From the NCBI GenBank assembly GCA_040954595.2, contig CM082581.2, positions 9,548,001-9,612,000 of the forward strand: a stretch of DNA of 64,000 nt, given 5' to 3'. The position numbers were made by a program, and so were the translations under genes. Below are positions 60,901 through 64,000 of this stretch, piece after piece; position 1 is the first letter of the stretch; each line of letters begins with the position of its first letter. The notes beneath the pieces were generated by a model, which had not been told where the DNA came from, made no database searches, and was given only the letters and a program-made list of their open reading frames with translations. This DNA is from Balanoglossus misakiensis. Its lineage: Eukaryota; Hemichordata.

Positions 60901-62884
60901 GCGATTATGGCCAACTTTACTTTGCATGCATTATCGACAGAGAGGATAGTGTGAAGATTGATTAACACCAGAAACCCTAGATTGCGATGAGACTCACAGT
61001 TGAAAACACCATGATCATGAGTGACCAACACCTTGATTCTGATGATCACTCAAAAACATAGGCTCAGTTGAATGGAATTGACTCAATGAGAATTTGCTGT
61101 TTCTCAAAGCTGACTTCGCAACTGCTGTATATCATCAGCTCTCACACTGAACATGGACAATAACATGAAATGTAGGTTACAACCTAACCACCAATTAAAT
61201 GTCTTTGAAACCTATTACCTATAAATTTGCATTTATCTTATACTTTACAAACTTTGCTATGGATATCTATGGCATGATTCTGGTTCGTTTTTATTGGATT
61301 TACACACACTCATGCTGTGTTAACAAATGATATATTGCATGTTTTGATATTGTTCTTCAAAAAGTCACCAGAAATATTATGTTTTCCCTTAAAAGTTTGA
61401 CTGCACTCACACTATCAGACTTGATGTTCTTGAAGAATAATGTTGATCGACTAAATTTGCTGCAAAATTACCAACATGAAGACATATTATATGTAATTTA
61501 TCCTACCCCCAAATCTTCAATTAACCATGGCTAAACTTCTAAAAAAGCCAAAAATGCTTACTTCGTGATACAAATATTTATTCTTTATGAGTATTCCAGA
61601 CTAATGGATTCATGAAGTTTACATTCCCCTGATCTGTCATTTTGGGAAAACAGACATTATTTGTTTACATAAAACAATGTCAACCACTCAATCTGGCAAT
61701 ATTGTCAACATAAACTGTCACGGTGTTTGTCTAACACACTGAAAATTAATGTTTCCATGTCATGTCATTTCAAGGTTATCTTTATGATCACAGAACAGGT
61801 GGAAGTAGAGTCCACAGGGAACGATAGAGCGAGATAGAAGGTAGGGAGTGTAGCAGTATAAGTAAGCAGGCATGCAAGCAAGAAAGCAGTAAGTTAGTCT
61901 CTCACATTCCCAGCCAGCCTTGGTGTGCCAGGGTGTGTTATTAGCTTGTTTGTGATGTTGCTATTTTTTATCACAGGAGAACATTTGTGGACTTCTCTCA
62001 TCCGGCTCAAGTGACTTAGCCACAGGGACCGAGAAGCCTGTCAAGGACTTCAGCTCTTCTGAATGTGATAACTGCACAAAGGCACCAAGGGGATGTGAGA
62101 GTCAAGAGAAAAGTGTCAACATTCCCACAATTACGTTCAGCTTGTTCTTATTTCTTCTTTCCAAGAACTACCGTTAAAGTCATTTTATAAGACGCACCTT
62201 TTTTGAGTGACAGTGTGTGCCGAAAAGGGGGTGCGACTTATAATACCAATGTTCTGTTGTATTCATTTCCTTAAAATCTCCTCCCAAACAAGTCTTTCAA
62301 AGAAGGGGTGCGACTTATAATACCGCTGCGACTTATAAAGTGACTTTAACGGTACTTTCTTCTTCATATTTAATTTGAAAACCGTACAGACGGAAGTTTC
62401 TACATCTCCCCCTCTAGGTGGCGCTATGTAATACTATTAGGTGCACAGCCCTTGTATGGTGTCTATGATGAATTGTACCTACCCCTTGCAGATCCTTATC
62501 TGGTTCTGGTGGTGGGGCAACCACGTCATTGGCGTTGATGATTGGTACAATCTTCATGCCAACCAGTTCACTCATTGTACTCCTCAAATTGTTCCGGGTG
62601 TAATCGTGATAGAAGTCTGGTTTTGTAACCAACACCTGTGAAAAGACCAAAATTGTTTAATAAATATATGTACCTCTCCTGAGCAGTCATAATTCCAAAT
62701 TATTCCATTTTACAAAGTGGAAGTGTCACGATAATGTTGGGATGCAGAAAGAAGGGTAGGAAACTACAAGCAACTGTACCTGTGCTGTAGTCACACCATA
62801 CTGTGAAAACATAGCTTCATACAATGACATCAACCCGCTCTGTCCAGCTGCAGCACAGGCCCTGGGTTCAAGGATTATCTGGCC
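51823..62884 (-). CDS. ALDH18A1: Delta-1-pyrroline-5-carboxylate synthase (P5CS), 3' part of gene, 12 exons
   Basis: Bifunctional mitochondrial enzyme: an N-terminal glutamate 5-kinase phosphorylates glutamate with ATP, then a C-terminal gamma-glutamyl-phosphate reductase (ALDH superfamily) reduces it with NADPH to the semialdehyde/P5C, feeding proline and ornithine synthesis. Twelve exons join in frame (62884-62780, 62635-62483, 58877-58662, 58517-58308, 58017-57918, 57574-57354, 56789-56652, 55639-55444, 54140-54019, 52555-52369, 52241-52146, 51983-51823), giving 634 residues to a TGA. About 160 N-terminal residues of a usual 795 lie past the right edge. Numbering within this part: kinase 1 to about 205, reductase about 205-634, with [12 protein letters not shown] (near 320), [12 protein letters not shown] (near 345), [18 protein letters not shown] and the catalytic cysteine in CNAMETLL (C458). 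Every junction has GT..AG and matching phase. A possible extra exon at 60761-60835 is listed separately. Confidence 0.97.
52146..52241 (-). CDS. ALDH18A1: ALDH18A1 exon: reductase domain
   Basis: Completes an Ile codon, then [20 protein letters not shown] and [11 protein letters not shown], finishing on the first base of a Gly codon before GTAAGG. Phases 1 and 1. The frame was too short and interrupted to be seen without splicing. It bridges exactly between the neighbouring exons. Confidence 0.95.
   Translation of the reverse strand: MNMLRSFCRELIVRVSFTIQVPGLLMATDLD
52369..52555 (-). CDS. ALDH18A1: ALDH18A1 exon: reductase domain
   Basis: Sixty-two codons plus one base: [20 protein letters not shown] followed by [20 protein letters not shown] and [20 protein letters not shown]. 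The AIDHI-x-x-YGSSHTD block is diagnostic of the glutamyl-phosphate reductase family. Acceptor ATCATTAG, donor A|GTAAGT. Confidence 0.97.
54019..54140 (-). CDS. ALDH18A1: ALDH18A1 exon: carries the catalytic cysteine
   Basis: Two bases complete a Val codon, then [20 protein letters not shown] and 20 further residues to MLQAEN. The Cys in CNAMET is in the position of the thiol nucleophile of glutamyl-phosphate reductases. Acceptor is TTACATTTTCAG, donor is AAT|GTAAGT. Confidence 0.97.
54753..54763. repeat. Poly-C run, 11 bases, followed by GGGGG
   Basis: C homopolymer directly joined to five G, inside an ALDH18A1 intron. Confidence 0.9.
55444..55639 (-). CDS. ALDH18A1: ALDH18A1 exon: reductase domain
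   Basis: Sixty-five codons plus one base, starting [10 protein letters not shown] and containing [35 protein letters not shown] and PDMVLKI. These are highly conserved segments around the active site and NADPH-binding region. Acceptor AACTTGCAG, donor G|GTGAGG, phases 0 and 1. Confidence 0.97.
56652..56789 (-). CDS. ALDH18A1: ALDH18A1 exon: reductase cofactor region
   Basis: Forty-six codons: [20 protein letters not shown], then [20 protein letters not shown] and KDAVSL. The [16 protein letters not shown] motif belongs to the cofactor-binding region of this ALDH branch. Acceptor GTTTCAG, donor CTG|GTAAGC, phase 0 at both ends. Confidence 0.97.
56875..56886. repeat. Poly-C run, 12 bases
   Basis: C homopolymer about 90 bases upstream, on the transcribed strand, of the exon at 56652-56789. 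Confidence 0.9.
57354..57574 (-). CDS. ALDH18A1: ALDH18A1 exon: reductase domain
   Basis: Two bases complete a Gly codon, then 73 codons including [39 protein letters not shown] and Q. The PIGV-x-x-x-IFESRPD motif is characteristic of gamma-glutamyl-phosphate reductase. Acceptor TTCACAG, donor CAG|GTGAGC. Confidence 0.97.
57595..57645 (+). repeat. Dispersed repeat family B, copy 4 (degenerate), in an ALDH18A1 intron
   Basis: CGCTCATTTTGAGATCTCAG, then GAGACTTGATTGATTACTGT and AGTGATGG. It keeps the order CTCATT, GAGATCTC, GAGACTTG, TTA of the copy at 27622. Confidence 0.45.
57774..57836 (+). repeat. Dispersed repeat family C, copy 2, in an ALDH18A1 intron
   Basis: ATGTCCTCCCATATAAACTG, CCTAGCCACGCAAGATCTCG and GAGTTCGGAAAAAGGTCTATTG. 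It matches 47818-47896 except for an 11-base gap and a few substitutions. Confidence 0.7.
57918..58017 (-). CDS. ALDH18A1: ALDH18A1 exon: start of reductase helices
   Basis: Thirty-three codons plus one base: [20 protein letters not shown] and [13 protein letters not shown]. This is the amphipathic N-terminal helical region of the reductase (R-x-x-I-I-x-x-LADLL). Acceptor ATCATCCAG, donor G|GTATGG, phases 0 and 1. Confidence 0.96.
58308..58517 (-). CDS. ALDH18A1: ALDH18A1 exon: end of kinase and kinase-reductase junction
   Basis: Seventy codons: [20 protein letters not shown], then the linker with GTFF and the start of the reductase ([17 protein letters not shown]). The VVIANG segment closes the amino-acid kinase fold. 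Acceptor CGTGCAG, donor AAG|GTAAGG, phase 0 at both ends. Confidence 0.97.
58662..58877 (-). CDS. ALDH18A1: ALDH18A1 exon: kinase domain
   Basis: Seventy-two codons from [18 protein letters not shown] to [14 protein letters not shown]. It holds DNDSLAA and [11 protein letters not shown] (nucleotide and substrate side of the glutamate 5-kinase) and the GGM-x-SK loop. Acceptor CCTCATCAG, donor AAG|GTAAGG, phase 0 at both ends. This exon follows directly after DLQG in the short splice form. Confidence 0.97.
59881..59895. repeat. Poly-G run, 15 bases
   Basis: Longest G/C homopolymer of the window; it reads as poly-C in the ALDH18A1 pre-mRNA. Confidence 0.9.
60527..60613. mobile_element. Small inverted-repeat element (MITE-like) in an ALDH18A1 intron
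   Basis: GGACGGTTCCCCCTGGACAT (60527-60546) is the reverse complement of ATGTCCAGGGGGAACAGTCC (60594-60613) except at one base. The 47-base centre contains a telomere-like GGGTAAGGGATAGGGTTGGG stretch. No clear target duplication is visible. It may be a deletion derivative of a DNA transposon or simply a foldback. Confidence 0.5.
60761..60835 (-). CDS. ALDH18A1: Candidate 25-codon cassette exon of ALDH18A1
   Basis: Seventy-five bases, exactly 25 codons, open in phase 0 between two phase-0 exons: it starts [16 protein letters not shown] and ends PKSADK. The acceptor is strong (a long T-rich tract, then GGTTGCAG). The donor is weak (AAA|GTTGGT), as expected of an exon that is often skipped. 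Its GC content is clearly above the surrounding intron. Inclusion would insert an acidic, Pro-rich segment after DLQG and before VISVKD in the kinase domain. Chance cannot be excluded: an open 25-codon window divisible by three is not rare. Confidence 0.45.
62169..62354. mobile_element. Short terminal-inverted-repeat element (MITE)
   Basis: TACCGTTAAAGTCA at 62169-62182 is the reverse complement of TGACTTTAACGGTA at 62341-62354, and the inverted similarity continues into TTTATAA / TTATAAAG. The interior carries GGGTGCGACTTATAATACC twice (around 62230 and 62307) and the related GCGACTTATAA once more near the right end. TA at both tips would fit a TA target duplication as in Tc1/mariner-derived MITEs. 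No coding capacity. It lies in the ALDH18A1 intron about 130 bases after the DLQG exon. Confidence 0.75.
62411..62425 (+). promoter_or_regulatory. CTCF-like motif
   Basis: CCTCTAGGTGGCGCT fits the core of the bilaterian CTCF consensus (AG-G/T-GGCGC). Similar cores stand at 51754-51766 and 63006-63017. A motif match only. Confidence 0.3.
62483..62635 (-). CDS. ALDH18A1: ALDH18A1 exon: kinase domain
   Basis: Fifty-one codons: [40 protein letters not shown] and [11 protein letters not shown]. The IVPI-x-N-x-ND motif belongs to the glutamate-binding side of the kinase. Acceptor TTTTCACAG, donor GGG|GTAGGT, phase 0. Mammals generate a two-residue (VN) insertion here by a second donor six bases downstream. 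No GT stands six bases after this donor, so that mechanism is not available. Confidence 0.97.
62780..62884 (-). CDS. ALDH18A1: ALDH18A1 exon: most 5' exon in the window, kinase domain
   Basis: Thirty-five codons: [20 protein letters not shown] and [26 protein letters not shown]-x-LYE is a signature of the glutamate 5-kinase part of animal P5CS. Acceptor TTTTGACAG, donor CAG|GTACAG, phase 0 at both ends. The preceding exons are not in the window. Confidence 0.96.
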
Positions 62885-64000
62885 CTGTCAAAATAAAACA
62901 AAACGAGAAAAATGGAAAGTTATAATTACAGATCATGGCATACATGTGTTGGCACTGTCAAATGAGTCAAACTCAGCTCTTCAAAGAAACATTTCACATT
63001 TTTTTGTTGGTGGCGCTATTGTTATTCATGCTAGTTAGTGAATGTGCAGCTACCTTGACCTTGACATGACCATATCTACAAAAATTAGATTCCTCCTGAT
63101 AATTTTTACTAAGCACATTTTTCTGTAGAAGATTTCAACATGCAATTGTGTAGATTTAGTTGCTACTCCAATACAGGAAGAATTCCTGACTGGCTCAGGT
63201 GGTCCGTCTTCAAGTCAGTTAATTTGATCTTAAAAGCACATTTCATTTTCACTACTTCTCCTTCTTAACAGAGGTCACTGAATTATAACCTAGAGGTTGT
63301 TCGTTTCCACTGTCTATTGAACAAGCCATGAAACTGCTATACTGTCAAATTAACAGACAGTCATTTCATCAGGGATTTTACAGAGACGTATTTTAGAGAA
63401 AATAACAAGTCTCTGAACAGCACTGATCTCCATGACAACAGCACTGATCTCCATGACAACATTTGCTGTACAGTCCCACTGATCATTTTTCACAGGCTAG
63501 TTTTGTGACGTGCATTTCGATGCTGGTTACTATATCACCTCAATAAGGAAATTACCATGACAACGGGCACAATGCACTCTCTCAAAACGTCAGTCTCACC
63601 ATCAGTCAATATTGAAAGGTTAAACAGATCGTTAAAGAACATCTATTCATAAAATGGGACATTCTAATGCAATTTGTTTCTATCCTGAGCTAACACAAAC
63701 TCAATCAAGTAACACGGAAATGGCAAATGCCAACTTACAGTGCATCAAATTTTCATGAGACTTTTCCCTCATTCCAGCAATGCTGATGATTATTCATATT
63801 TCTAGCATTTACAATTTGTCTGTCTCAACATGACACGAATACATAAAGCTGACATTTCATCCCAAAATAGTGATCACTGAATATTGTGGGTTATATTTGT
63901 GTACATGTACAGGCTTTTCCATTCACCTGACAATTTGCCCCAGCTAGGTGAAACACTAAACATTGACAAATTATAACTGTGCAAACACTCCTGGCATTGG
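62885..64000 (-). other. ALDH18A1: Intronic sequence of ALDH18A1 running off the window
   Basis: I looked on the minus strand for the upstream kinase segment (the LVTSGAVAFG-type motif) and did not find it. The stretch contains a 21-bp tandem duplication (63418-63459) and nothing else I can name. Confidence 0.6.
63418..63459. repeat. 21-bp tandem duplication
   Basis: CAGCACTGATCTCCATGACA plus A occurs twice head to tail without a mismatch. Confidence 0.97.

Noticed and set aside
62862-62874. GGTTCAAGGAT resembling a tRNA B box
   Set aside because: It lies within a firmly assigned ALDH18A1 exon, and no cloverleaf can be formed around it. I found no other tRNA or rRNA candidate.

Overview
This is animal nuclear DNA: AT-rich, gene-poor, with spliceosomal introns (GT..AG), many microsatellites and small dispersed repeats. 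Two genes can be supported. The abundance of TACATGTA-type palindromes and the nature of both proteins suggest a marine invertebrate (non-vertebrate deuterostome or lophotrochozoan). The sequence alone does not settle the phylum.

Left part, plus strand: a complete two-exon rhodopsin-class neuropeptide receptor of 414 residues. Exon 1 is 8734-9049 and exon 2 is 28439-29367, separated by a 19.4 kb intron. It most resembles the thyrotropin-releasing-hormone / ecdysis-triggering-hormone receptor group. Its 3' UTR probably ends just after a polyadenylation signal at 30403. Positions 1-8733 and about 30434-51125 contain no gene I can support, only repeats, low-complexity tracts and chance open frames.

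Right part, minus strand: the 3' two-thirds or more of ALDH18A1 (delta-1-pyrroline-5-carboxylate synthase). Twelve coding exons between 62884 and 51823 join in frame to give 634 residues ending in a natural stop. The first exons (mitochondrial targeting sequence and start of the glutamate 5-kinase domain) lie beyond the right edge. The largest intron holds a candidate 75-nt in-frame cassette exon (60761-60835). It sits exactly at the kinase site where mammalian P5CS splice forms differ by two residues and thereby in ornithine inhibition. This is the most interesting observation in the window.

The two genes have no evident functional link: one is a peptide-hormone receptor at the plasma membrane, the other a mitochondrial enzyme of proline and ornithine synthesis. 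Other structure worth attention: a perfect 41-bp-arm hairpin (33844-33934), a 180-bp tandem duplication (37221-37579), a three-copy tandem repeat (41033-41362), at least three dispersed repeat families, two small terminal-inverted-repeat elements in the ALDH18A1 intron, and ten poly-G/poly-C runs of 11-15 bases.
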